From NCBI GenBank assembly GCA_945869735.1, contig CAMBPQ010000013.1:1-64000 (forward strand): a stretch of DNA of 64,000 bases. The letters run 5' to 3'. Shown piece by piece: positions 50,758 through 58,821 of the stretch (the first letter of the stretch is position 1; every line of letters begins with the position of its first letter). A program made the translations under genes and the position numbers. The stretch is from Planctomicrobium piriforme (lineage in GTDB: Bacteria; Planctomycetota; Planctomycetia; Pirellulales; UBA1268). The notes beneath the pieces were generated by a model, which worked only from the letters and a program-made list of their open reading frames with translations, ran no database searches and had not been told where the DNA came from.

Positions 50758-53535
50758 ATGGATCGCTTCGTCGATATTCCGACACTGCTCGTGACGCGCG
50801 GCCGCACGCACGCCACGCGGTCGGCGATCGAGACCCCGGCGGGCGCCGTGCTGACCTACGCCGAACTCACGGCCCGCGTGGCGGGCATCGCCACTGGCCT
50901 GGTGGCCGCGATGATTCGGTCGCGGCGGCGGCGACCGCGGATCGCGATCGTGATGCCCAACGGCGCGGATCTGGCCGTGGCCCTGCTCGGCGTGACCGCC
51001 GTGGGCGAGGCAGTGCCCTTCAATCCGGCGAGCACGGCCTCCGAGCTCGACCTTTACTTTCGCAACACTGGCGTCGATGCGGTGCTCGTGCGGGCCGATG
51101 CCAACGGCGCGGCTGTCGCCGTGGCAGAGGCGAGCGGCCTGCCGCTCCTCCGGCTCACGCCTCGGCTCGAGATCGCGGGCTTCGAGCAGCCGGCGGCGGA
51201 GTTGCCGTCAGCCGCGGCCGATGACATCGCGCTCGTGCTGCTGACGTCGGGCTCCACCGGGCGGCCGAAGATCGTGCCGCTCACCCACCGTAATGTCTGC
51301 GTATCGGCCGGCGACGTGAGCCGGTCGATGCAGCTCACCGACCACGATTGCTGCCTCTGCATGTGGGAGCAGTATCATGTCGGGGGCCTCGTGGATCTGC
51401 TCCTCGCGCCGCTCTCGACCGGCGGCCAGGTGATCGTCACGGCGGGCTTCGACGCGGCAGAGTTTTTCAAGCTGTTGCACGCGAAGTCGCCCACCTGGTT
51501 TCAGGGCGTGCCCACGACGCTCAACGAACTTGTGCTCTCGGCCAGGCGGACCGGAGTGGTAACCAAGGCCAGCTCGCTCCGCCTCGTGCGGTCGGTGGCC
51601 GCCGCCCTGCCGCCGACGCTCATGCACGAGCTCGAGGCATCGTTCGGCGTGCCCGTGATCCAGACCTTCGGAATGACAGAGGCCGGCCCGCTGATCACCT
51701 CGACACCGCTACCGCCCGGGGAACGAGTGCCGGGCTCCGTGGGGGCGACGTGCGGGCCCGAGATCAGGATCGTGCCCGGGGCTGCGCCGACGCCTGGCGG
51801 TGTATTGGACGGTCAGCTCGTCGGCGAGGTGGCCATCCGCGGCCCGAATGTGTTTGCGGGCTACGAGAACGACGCCGAGGCGAACCAGAAGGCCTTTCGC
51901 GACGGCTGGTTCTTGACCGGCGACATGGGCTTTCTCGATGCCGCGGGCAATCTCCATCTTACGGGCCGGATCAAGCAGCTCATCAACCGGGGCGGCGAGA
52001 AGATCAACCCGCAGGAGGTGGACGACGCGCTTCTGTGCCATCCCGCGGTCGCCGAGGCGGCCACGGTGGCCGTTCCGCACAAGACCCTTGGCGAGGATGT
52101 CGCGGCTGCCGTCGTGCTCAAGAGCGCGACGACTGCGGACGACCTCCGCCGGTTTCTCGAGACACGGATCGCGGCCTTCAAGATTCCACGGCAACTGCTC
52201 GTGCTCGACAGACTGCCGCGGAATCCCGTCGGTAAGCTCGACAAGATCGCCATCTCCGGCGTGCTCGCCGCGGCCTGCGCCGAGACGGGCCACGTCGCGC
52301 CCCGCACACGGCTCGAAGCCCTGATCGCCGGCATCTGGGAGCAGGAGCTCGGCATTCCCGCCGTTGGCGTGCACGACGACTTCGCCACGATCGGGGGGGA
52401 TTCGCTGAGCAGCGTGCGGATTCTCCTGGCGGTCGAGCAGGCGGTCGGTAGCCGGGTTCCCCAGGCGGCGTTTGCCCACGCCTCGACGATCGCGACGATC
52501 GCCGCGAAACTCGGGGCGGCTGGCGTGAAGGCTCCCGGTCTCGACGGCCAGGCGATCGAGGCGGTGCTTTCCGCGGCGCGGACGGGCACCGAATGCCTCG
52601 GCTCATCGCCCGGCGAGGCGAGCATGCGGCTTGAAAAGGCCGCATCGACGGGAGACCTGACGAGCGTTCACGACTCGATGTCGCTCTACGCCACGCCGGC
52701 GGAGCTCAAACAGCTCCTGCACGATACCCGGCGGACTCGGCCCGCGAGGTCTTCACCGGATGTCGGCTTACGCGACGCCTGCAAGCTCTGGCAGCAGCAC
52801 GCCCGCTGGCGCCGGGATGTGCTGCGGGAGATCACGGCAGCGGCTACGGCCGATGCCTGGCGGCGGGAGAGCCTGGGCCGGTCGGTGTTTCATTACTCGG
52901 CCGCCGGCGGCCCCGAGGCGAAGACGCTCGTGGTGGGCTTCGGGGGCAACTACCTGCGACTGATGGTGCCAGCGCATCGCATCCTGACGCACCTCGATCC
53001 GCAGCGAGTGGATCTCCTGCTGCTTGCCGACGAGCGGCGGTCGCTCTTTGTGCATGGCATCGACGGGATCGCCGGCAGCCTCGCCGACCTGTGCGACCAC
53101 GTGGATCGGTTCGCGTCGGCCAGGGGCTACGCACGGGTGGTTGCGCTGGGCACCAGCAGCGGCGGTCCACCGGCCATCTACGCCGCGATTCGCCAAGGCT
53201 GGGACAAGGCGGTCGCCGTGGGGCCGGGGAGCCCGGCTCGTCATCCCGACATGGCTGTCGCCCTCCAGTCGGTCGTGCCGCTGCAGGCCACGAGGCCGAC
53301 GGAGATCGTCATCGTCACGTCGGCCAACGTCCGCGACACCGACGCCGCCCACCAACTCCGCAGCCTGTTCCCGAGCATCGTGCTGGAACGAGACGATCGA
53401 TTCGACAACCACAACCTCCTGCACGACCTGCAGAGAATGGGGGAACTGCGGTCGTTTCTCACCCGCGCGGTGCATGGGCCGCGTGTGGCCGACCACCCGG
53501 GAGCAGCGCGAGCATCGGCTCGCCCGGCGGCATGA
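50758..53535 (+). CDS. AMP-forming ligase with carrier domain and alpha/beta-hydrolase-like tail
   Basis: This is a 925-residue protein. Residues 1 to about 500 are an acyl-adenylating domain: LLTSGSTGRPKIVPLTHRNV binds ATP, FGMTEAGPL, GWFLTGDMGFLD and LPRNPVGKLDK are the later core motifs. Residues about 520-590 form a carrier domain with the phosphopantetheine serine in IGGDSLSSVRILLAVEQAV. After a linker, residues about 710-900 contain KTLVVGFGGNYLRL and VALGTSSGGPPAIYAA, an alpha/beta-hydrolase-like fold with a GxSxG-type elbow. It thus looks able to activate, hold and release or transfer an acyl or amino-acyl group, perhaps decorating the capsule. It starts two bases after the KpsC-like gene and overlaps the next. 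Confidence 0.85.
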   Translation: MDRFVDIPTLLVTRGRTHATRSAIETPAGAVLTYAELTARVAGIATGLVAAMIRSRRRRPRIAIVMPNGADLAVALLGVTAVGEAVPFNPASTASELDLYFRNTGVDAVLVRADANGAAVAVAEASGLPLLRLTPRLEIAGFEQPAAELPSAAADDIALVLLTSGSTGRPKIVPLTHRNVCVSAGDVSRSMQLTDHDCCLCMWEQYHVGGLVDLLLAPLSTGGQVIVTAGFDAAEFFKLLHAKSPTWFQGVPTTLNELVLSARRTGVVTKASSLRLVRSVAAALPPTLMHELEASFGVPVIQTFGMTEAGPLITSTPLPPGERVPGSVGATCGPEIRIVPGAAPTPGGVLDGQLVGEVAIRGPNVFAGYENDAEANQKAFRDGWFLTGDMGFLDAAGNLHLTGRIKQLINRGGEKINPQEVDDALLCHPAVAEAATVAVPHKTLGEDVAAAVVLKSATTADDLRRFLETRIAAFKIPRQLLVLDRLPRNPVGKLDKIAISGVLAAACAETGHVAPRTRLEALIAGIWEQELGIPAVGVHDDFATIGGDSLSSVRILLAVEQAVGSRVPQAAFAHASTIATIAAKLGAAGVKAPGLDGQAIEAVLSAARTGTECLGSSPGEASMRLEKAASTGDLTSVHDSMSLYATPAELKQLLHDTRRTRPARSSPDVGLRDACKLWQQHARWRRDVLREITAAATADAWRRESLGRSVFHYSAAGGPEAKTLVVGFGGNYLRLMVPAHRILTHLDPQRVDLLLLADERRSLFVHGIDGIAGSLADLCDHVDRFASARGYARVVALGTSSGGPPAIYAAIRQGWDKAVAVGPGSPARHPDMAVALQSVVPLQATRPTEIVIVTSANVRDTDAAHQLRSLFPSIVLERDDRFDNHNLLHDLQRMGELRSFLTRAVHGPRVADHPGAARASARPAA

Positions 53536-54305
53536 TGCCTCTCGCAAGCCTGTTCCGATCCCGGCAAGCAGCCGACGAGGTGCCGCGGGTGGCCATCATG
53601 GGCGGCCTCCGTACGGGCACCAACTATCTGAAGTTTCTGCTCGAGAGCAACTACGTGGTGCGGGGGGATTTCAACGGCTTCGGCTGGAAGCACGGGGGCG
53701 TGCCGATCCTGCCGGCGGGCGGGCCCTGGGCCTATCCCGACATCCCGCTCTGCTACATCGTCAAGAATCCTTTCGCCTTCGTGCGCTCCCTCCATCGCTA
53801 CCACTGCCGCAAGCGGGACCAGAGACATGCGATCAGCCTCGTCGCGGCGGAGCTGTGGGATGAGTTTCTCACCAGCCCGATCGTGATCTTCGACAGCCAG
53901 TTGGCCGGCTCACCGCAGTTGCGATTTGCCAACCCGGTTCACTACTGGAACTTCCTGTATTGGAACCTCGAGACGCTCGACCGGCAGCGGTTTCGTGTCT
54001 GGGGCGTGAACTACGAGGATCTCGTCGCCGACCCGCAGCGGCTCCGGGAGATCGAAGGCGTGGCGCCGCTCGTCCGCCGTCACGCCGAGATCGTGACTCC
54101 CGGCAACCAGCTCAAGCGGCTCGGCGGCGGGGCCGACGTCGCGTCGGCAACCGGCTACGAGACCACGGAGAGCTTCGATGTCGATGTCTACACGTCGGCC
54201 GCGTACCTCGACGCGTTCACCGACGCCCAGCGGGCATTCATCCGCGACGAAGCTGATTCCTGGCTGATCGACCGCCGCGGCTACACCGACCTGATGCGCG
54301 CGTGA
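53532..54305 (+). CDS. sulfotransferase-like protein
   Basis: This is a 257-residue protein. VAIMGGLRTGTNYLKFLLES near the N-terminus is a P-loop-like PAPS-binding segment, and CYIVKNPFAFVRSLHRYHCR is the second nucleotide-binding motif as in bacterial sulfotransferase/nodulation-type proteins. VHYWNFLYWNLETLDRQRF and VNYEDLVADPQRL complete the fold. Its ATG overlaps the stop of the ligase-carrier gene (ATGA), placing it last in the four-gene operon of sulfotransferase, KpsC-like, ligase-carrier and sulfotransferase. The acceptor is likely the capsule sugar. Confidence 0.83.
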   Translation: MMPLASLFRSRQAADEVPRVAIMGGLRTGTNYLKFLLESNYVVRGDFNGFGWKHGGVPILPAGGPWAYPDIPLCYIVKNPFAFVRSLHRYHCRKRDQRHAISLVAAELWDEFLTSPIVIFDSQLAGSPQLRFANPVHYWNFLYWNLETLDRQRFRVWGVNYEDLVADPQRLREIEGVAPLVRRHAEIVTPGNQLKRLGGGADVASATGYETTESFDVDVYTSAAYLDAFTDAQRAFIRDEADSWLIDRRGYTDLMRA

Positions 54306-54330
54306 GCGCTGCTACAGCGCATCCGCTTGT

Positions 54331-54491
54331 GGTGGAGCGGGGCGCGGTGCTAGCCGCATTCTCCGCGCTTGCGATGGGGGCTTCCTGACGGGAGGCAAGG
54401 GGGTTGGCGAACGCTCGAGGAGCCTTGGGCGGATCCTTGCCCCGGCGACTTTTGCCGCCCCCGAGCCGGCGATCCACGTAAGTCGAATACG
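54331..54491 (-). repeat. dispersed 3'-end repeat, copy D
   Basis: This is a full-length inverted copy, closely matching copy A at 754-916. It lies between the convergent sulfotransferase and GT2 genes, starting 25 bases after one stop codon and ending two bases before the other. Blocks: GGTGGAGCGGGG, GGGGGCTTCCTGACGGGAGGC, CGCTCGAGGAGCCTTGGGC, TTTTGCCGCCCCCGAGCCGG. Confidence 0.8.
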
Positions 54492-54493
54492 AT

Positions 54494-55288
54494 CTAGCCG
54501 CGCCAAATACCGTGCCGCTCCTGGAAGTAATGAATGCAGGCGGCGTTGGCCTGCTCGCGGTGGTGGTCGGCGTAGACGTAGTCCACGAGGGCGTCGACGT
54601 CGGCAAGGTCGGTCTTGTGCGACAGTTCGGTGGCTGACGCCTTGTGGATTGGAATCCGGTTGACCGCCAACTGGCCGGAGAGCCAGATGTCGTCCACCGT
54701 CCAGAGCAGATCGGGGATGTCGAATGCGGCCGGTGTGAAAAACTCCGGTCGCACGAGCACGCCGCCGTAGCCCTTGCAGATGTCCACGCGTCCGGCCTCG
54801 ACCTCGAGGGCCCGCATGCCGTGGCGATAGCACGAACTGAAGAGCCCCAGGGTGGCGAGCGCTAGGCCGCGATACAGAGGGGTGGCCTTGAAAGCCTTCT
54901 TGAGCGTGAGCGCGACGACTTCACCGACCTCGGCGATGCACGCGCCGGGATGCTTGTCGCTCGCCGCGAGGAGCCGCGCGGCCCAGCCGGGATCGTAGAG
55001 CCGGTCGTCGTCGCAGTAGAGGATCCGCACGTTGTGACCGCGGAATGCTTGGGTCGCGGGGAGGATCTTCGTGGCCGGCCCGTAATCAAAGTCGCAACGA
55101 CGCACCTCGATGCCGGCGGGCAAGGCAGGCAGAGTGAACGAGCCGAACTCCGAGCGGCGGTAAGACTCTGGGATCCAGAGAATCACGCCGTCGATCCGGG
55201 CATCCTGCTGCAGCAGGCTTTTGAGGGTGGGCCCGATCCGGGCCAGCCGCGGCGGAATGCTCGTCAGCGAGATGATCGTCTCGGGCAT
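54494..55288 (-). CDS. glycosyltransferase, GT-A type
   Basis: This is a 264-residue protein. It begins MPETIISLTSIPPRLARIGP, a start seen in a family of short bacterial glycosyltransferases. VRILYCDDDRLYDPGWAARL contains the aspartate-rich nucleotide-sugar/metal site, and LLWTVDDIWLSGQLAVNR a second acidic cluster. The acceptor is unknown; the island context suggests surface polysaccharide. A hydrophobic helix near residues 150-165 is short and may be peripheral. It is divergent from the pyruvyltransferase-like gene and convergent with the second sulfotransferase gene. Confidence 0.8.
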   Translation of the reverse strand: MPETIISLTSIPPRLARIGPTLKSLLQQDARIDGVILWIPESYRRSEFGSFTLPALPAGIEVRRCDFDYGPATKILPATQAFRGHNVRILYCDDDRLYDPGWAARLLAASDKHPGACIAEVGEVVALTLKKAFKATPLYRGLALATLGLFSSCYRHGMRALEVEAGRVDICKGYGGVLVRPEFFTPAAFDIPDLLWTVDDIWLSGQLAVNRIPIHKASATELSHKTDLADVDALVDYVYADHHREQANAACIHYFQERHGIWRG

Positions 55289-55395
55289 GGTGGGCTCGCA
55301 GTCGGGGGCGGCGAGGAGCGGAGGCAGGGCAGCGCGGCTGCGTGACGTGGCCAGCCCGCGTTGCTGTCGCCAAAAAATCCTGACACAATCCGGCA

Positions 55396-56418
55396 ATGTT
55401 CAACTTGTTTCGGCAGCGACGCCAGTCCGGATCTTCGCACGGCCGCGGGGAGGCGGCTGGAGATCACGAGATCGTGTCGTCGTTCCGCATGGCTGGCCAG
55501 GACGGCGAGCCGGCCGCCACCGCGGCCGTGGCATTCCTGCACTACCGCACTTCGGTCTTCAATCTCGGCGACTATCTCAGCAGCCCCCGGCATTATTTCC
55601 GGTTCGTGCCGGCAGCCGGCAGCCGGCGAGTGGCGGTGATCGGTGGTGGCGTCTTCGGCCGCTACGAGCGCATCAGGGGCCCGGGCGCGGCCATCGATAT
55701 CGAAGGCCGCGCCCGGGTGGCATGGGCGGTCGGCTTGAGCCTCAAGGGAGCCGACGGTGGCGGCGTGGAACGGCTCGCCGAGATGGCTCGCTCGTTCGAC
55801 GCCGTCTCCACGCGTGATCCCAACCACGTGAGCGATGCGATTTCATTCTGCCCGTGCTCGAGCGTCCTCAACGGGATCGTCGACATACCGCCGGGCGATC
55901 GCACGGGGATCCTCTTGAACTTCGATCCTCGCGCCAGCGGGCGAGATCCACTCGCGATGCTGGAGTCGTTTCGGGATGTCGTTGTCGGCGTCAACGCCGT
56001 GTCGGAGCGGGACTTTCGCCGGTACTTTGCCCGCTGCGGACGCATCGTCACCAATTCCTACCACACCGCGTTTTGGGGACTGCTGTCCGGGCGGGCCGTG
56101 GCCATCGTGGGCTTCTCGTCCAAGTATGACAGCCTTCGGGAGATGTTCGGCCTCACCCGCGCGCCGCGACGCTACGCCATGGGCGACGGTGACAGTCTGC
56201 AGGCCGCGATCGGTGGTGCGCTCGACGAGGAATCGTTCCAGTCGCTCGACGAGCCGGAAGTCTGGCGTGCGCGGTTTCGTGATCTCAACCGGCGGTATGC
56301 CGACCAGCTCGTGGCGGCGGGCCTTTTCGAACGCATCGAGCTGATCGCCGACGACGACGATGCCCTCGATCGCCGGCAGGCCGAGATTTTCGCCGACTAC
56401 GTTCTGCGCGAGTGGTGA
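55396..56418 (+). CDS. polysaccharide pyruvyl transferase-like protein
   Basis: This is a 340-residue protein. VAFLHYRTSVFNLGDYLSSP, RVAVIGGGVFGRYERIRGP, SFDAVSTRDPNHVSD and RIVTNSYHTAFWGLLSGRAV are in the order expected for the polysaccharide pyruvyltransferase family, which adds ketal pyruvate from phosphoenolpyruvate to sugars. NSYHTAFWGLLSGR, with its histidine, is the strongest marker. The first 40 residues are low-complexity. It faces a second pyruvyltransferase-type gene tail to tail. Confidence 0.8.
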   Translation: MFNLFRQRRQSGSSHGRGEAAGDHEIVSSFRMAGQDGEPAATAAVAFLHYRTSVFNLGDYLSSPRHYFRFVPAAGSRRVAVIGGGVFGRYERIRGPGAAIDIEGRARVAWAVGLSLKGADGGGVERLAEMARSFDAVSTRDPNHVSDAISFCPCSSVLNGIVDIPPGDRTGILLNFDPRASGRDPLAMLESFRDVVVGVNAVSERDFRRYFARCGRIVTNSYHTAFWGLLSGRAVAIVGFSSKYDSLREMFGLTRAPRRYAMGDGDSLQAAIGGALDEESFQSLDEPEVWRARFRDLNRRYADQLVAAGLFERIELIADDDDALDRRQAEIFADYVLREW

Positions 56419-56469
56419 GCCCGATGCCCAGAGGACTCGTGCGGCCGCAACCATCCTCTCGTCTGCCGG

Positions 56470-57342
56470 TCAACCGAGGATCGACGAGGCGGGCATGATC
56501 CGGGAGACATCGTGGCTTCGCATCCAGGCGAAGATGCGGTCGTATTCCTCGCGTCGCGCAAGGTTCGCGGCCGTGATCGCCGGCAGATCCGCCGGGGTGT
56601 CGGGAACCTGCAGATCCGCCCCGGCCGAGGCGACGATACCGCGAATTTTGTGCGTGTTGCCCTCGGAGGCGATGAAGGGCACCCCCGCGACACAGGCCGC
56701 GTAGACGGCATGATGGCGGCCGGTGATCAGGTGACTGGCCGTCCGCAGCGACGCCACCACCCGACCCCACGACCAGTCGATGAAGGGCAGCGGTCGGGCG
56801 TCGGGAAACAAGTCGTCACGCCGGCCAAAGACGTGTCGCACGCCGTTGACCCGCTTGTCTTCGAGAAAGAAGTCGGTGGTGGCCGCGGCACCCCGGAAGT
56901 TGCGGGCCCACGTGAACCGGGGAAGCTCGTCGAAGAACGAGACGTCGGGGCACACCTCGGCCCGCACCCCGTGCCGCTCGGCGAGATCCCGCTGGCTGAG
57001 CACCTCGCGCACGACGATGCCTGAAAGCTTGGACAACACGTGGTCGTAGTCCGGCGGATTATCCTGCCACACGGAGTTCACGAGAAACGCTGGCCGGCCA
57101 GACGCCACCGCAGTCGCTAACAGCCGCATCTTGTGATGAAAACGCTTCCCGCCGTGATGCATGCTCCCTTCGCCGTTCACGAGCAGGGCGTCGTAGTCGG
57201 CTTTCTCGGAAACGACCCGCCAGCCCTGCTGCGTGGCCAGCCGGCGCAGCGTCCGCGCGACCGCGTCGCAGCCCGCGTGGTAGCCGGAATGGTCTCCGGC
57301 CAGGCATAGTCTTGGGCGATGCCTCCCAAAGCGGGTCATCAT
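56470..57342 (-). CDS. polysaccharide pyruvyl transferase family protein
   Basis: This is a 290-residue protein. DALLVNGEGSMHHGGKRFHH, FLVNSVWQDNPPDYDHVLSK, GIVVREVLSQRDLAERHGV and SHLITGRHHAVYAACVAGVP are the conserved blocks of the pyruvyl transferase family, with the usual TGRxH active segment. It would transfer pyruvate to a polymer sugar and so add negative charge. It lies tail to tail with the 55396-56418 gene and is divergent from the GT9-like gene (147 bases, which must hold both promoters). Confidence 0.87.
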   Translation of the reverse strand: MMTRFGRHRPRLCLAGDHSGYHAGCDAVARTLRRLATQQGWRVVSEKADYDALLVNGEGSMHHGGKRFHHKMRLLATAVASGRPAFLVNSVWQDNPPDYDHVLSKLSGIVVREVLSQRDLAERHGVRAEVCPDVSFFDELPRFTWARNFRGAAATTDFFLEDKRVNGVRHVFGRRDDLFPDARPLPFIDWSWGRVVASLRTASHLITGRHHAVYAACVAGVPFIASEGNTHKIRGIVASAGADLQVPDTPADLPAITAANLARREEYDRIFAWMRSHDVSRIMPASSILG

Positions 57343-57489
57343 CGTGTTGGTGGTCTTGTCATGAATGGGCTGGTGGTGTTATCCCAATCGACCGCGCGGA
57401 GTGTCTCGGGCCCCGATGTACGTGGGTCGCATCCGGCCGTTCTGTGATACCGCCGCTGCGAGGACGATCGGACTTCTCGGAAATGTCGC

Positions 57490-58764
57490 ATGCTGCCCCG
57501 CATCGATGCCATCCCAGTTCCTGGTCTCGGGCGGCTCGACTTCCGCGCGATCGCGCCGGCGGTGTGGCGTAGTTTCACCTCCCGGTGTCGAGATCCACTG
57601 CGGCATCTGGCTGCCGAGTCGGCGTTCTTGGCAGGAGAGTTCGATCGTGCGATCGCTCGGTTTCGAGGCGTGACACGTGACCCCGTGCTGGGGCCGCGGG
57701 CCCGGCTGATGGAAGACTGGATCCGGTTTCACCGCGACGATGTTTCCGTCGGCTGGCCGCGGTATCCGGGCACCGACTACCAGGAGCCCGTCGCAGGCAG
57801 GGTGACCACCGCCATACGCGGCGTGCGCGTCGCCGATCCACGTCGCCCGGGTGAGCTGGCAACGCATCTCGGAATGCGACGTTGGACCGGGACCGATTCA
57901 CTCGATGGACCACTGCTCGTGTGGTTCAACTTTCGTGACAGCCTGGGCGGCGAGATTCTCGCGAGTCGATTGATCCGGTTGTTTCAGCGGCGTCATCCCG
58001 TTCCGCTGTTCCTGGGCTGTGGTTCGCGGCTCGTGACGCTCTTCCGGGAGTCGTTCCCCGAGTGTGAGGTGATCGATAACTCGGGCCCCGTGGACGGGCT
58101 CGCCGGACGCTGCCAGCGCTACGTGCTCGCCCGCGATCTTTTGGGCATGGTGGTAGGTCGTCCGGAAGACTTCGCCGGTCCTGCGGCTGAGCGGCTCCGC
58201 GTGCCCGCGGCAGCGCTCGGCTCCTTGCCCGGCAGTGCGCACCGGCCGCAGGTGGCCTTCTCGTGGAAAACGACGAACGATCACCAAGGTCGCTATCGCA
58301 ACGTGCCGGTCGCCAATCTGGCACGAGTGCTGGCCCGCCACGATTGCGACTGGCACGTGGCCCAGCATGGCCCCGTGGCAGATGATCTCGCCGTCCTGCG
58401 GCGGTCGGTAGCCAAGGACTGTCTGCACACCGACACCCTGCACCCGGCGGCCGACATGGCGACGTTCGCGGGTCAACTGGCGGGACTCGACGCCGTGATC
58501 ACGGTCGACAACTCCTTGCTGCACCTTGCCGGCGGCCTGGGGATCCCGACACTCGGACTGCTGACGATTCCGGCGTATTGGGCCTGGCCTGCTGAGGGCC
58601 CCGGTAGCCGCTGGTATGACTCGGTGCGCCTGCTGCGCCAGCAGCAGCCGGGTGATTGGGGATCGGTGCTCAGCCAGCTTGGTGCAGCGCTTGGTGAACT
58701 GATGACGCGCCGCAGCTGCGACGAAGGCGGTAGTGAAGGCTCCCCGGATCCGCACGCGGCCTGA
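57490..58764 (+). CDS. GT9-like glycosyltransferase
   Basis: This is a 424-residue protein. The first 150 residues are helical and may form TPR-like repeats (LAAESAFLAGEFDRAIARFR). The C-terminal part carries heptosyltransferase-like features: VAFSWKTTNDHQGRYRNVPV, LDAVITVDNSLLHLAGGLGI, PTLGLLTIPAYWAWPAEG, WYDSVRLLRQQQPGDWGSVL. This matches planctomycete/proteobacterial tetratricopeptide-linked GT9 proteins, which act on surface glycans or glycoproteins. The donor is unknown. The start ATG gives MLPRIDAIPVPGLGRLDF; no strong ribosome-binding site is visible. Confidence 0.8.
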   Translation: MLPRIDAIPVPGLGRLDFRAIAPAVWRSFTSRCRDPLRHLAAESAFLAGEFDRAIARFRGVTRDPVLGPRARLMEDWIRFHRDDVSVGWPRYPGTDYQEPVAGRVTTAIRGVRVADPRRPGELATHLGMRRWTGTDSLDGPLLVWFNFRDSLGGEILASRLIRLFQRRHPVPLFLGCGSRLVTLFRESFPECEVIDNSGPVDGLAGRCQRYVLARDLLGMVVGRPEDFAGPAAERLRVPAAALGSLPGSAHRPQVAFSWKTTNDHQGRYRNVPVANLARVLARHDCDWHVAQHGPVADDLAVLRRSVAKDCLHTDTLHPAADMATFAGQLAGLDAVITVDNSLLHLAGGLGIPTLGLLTIPAYWAWPAEGPGSRWYDSVRLLRQQQPGDWGSVLSQLGAALGELMTRRSCDEGGSEGSPDPHAA

Positions 58765-58821
58765 AGTCGGCACGGCTGCACGTCAATCGCAGTGGGAGCG
58801 GCGCGCTGGTCGCGAGGCGGT

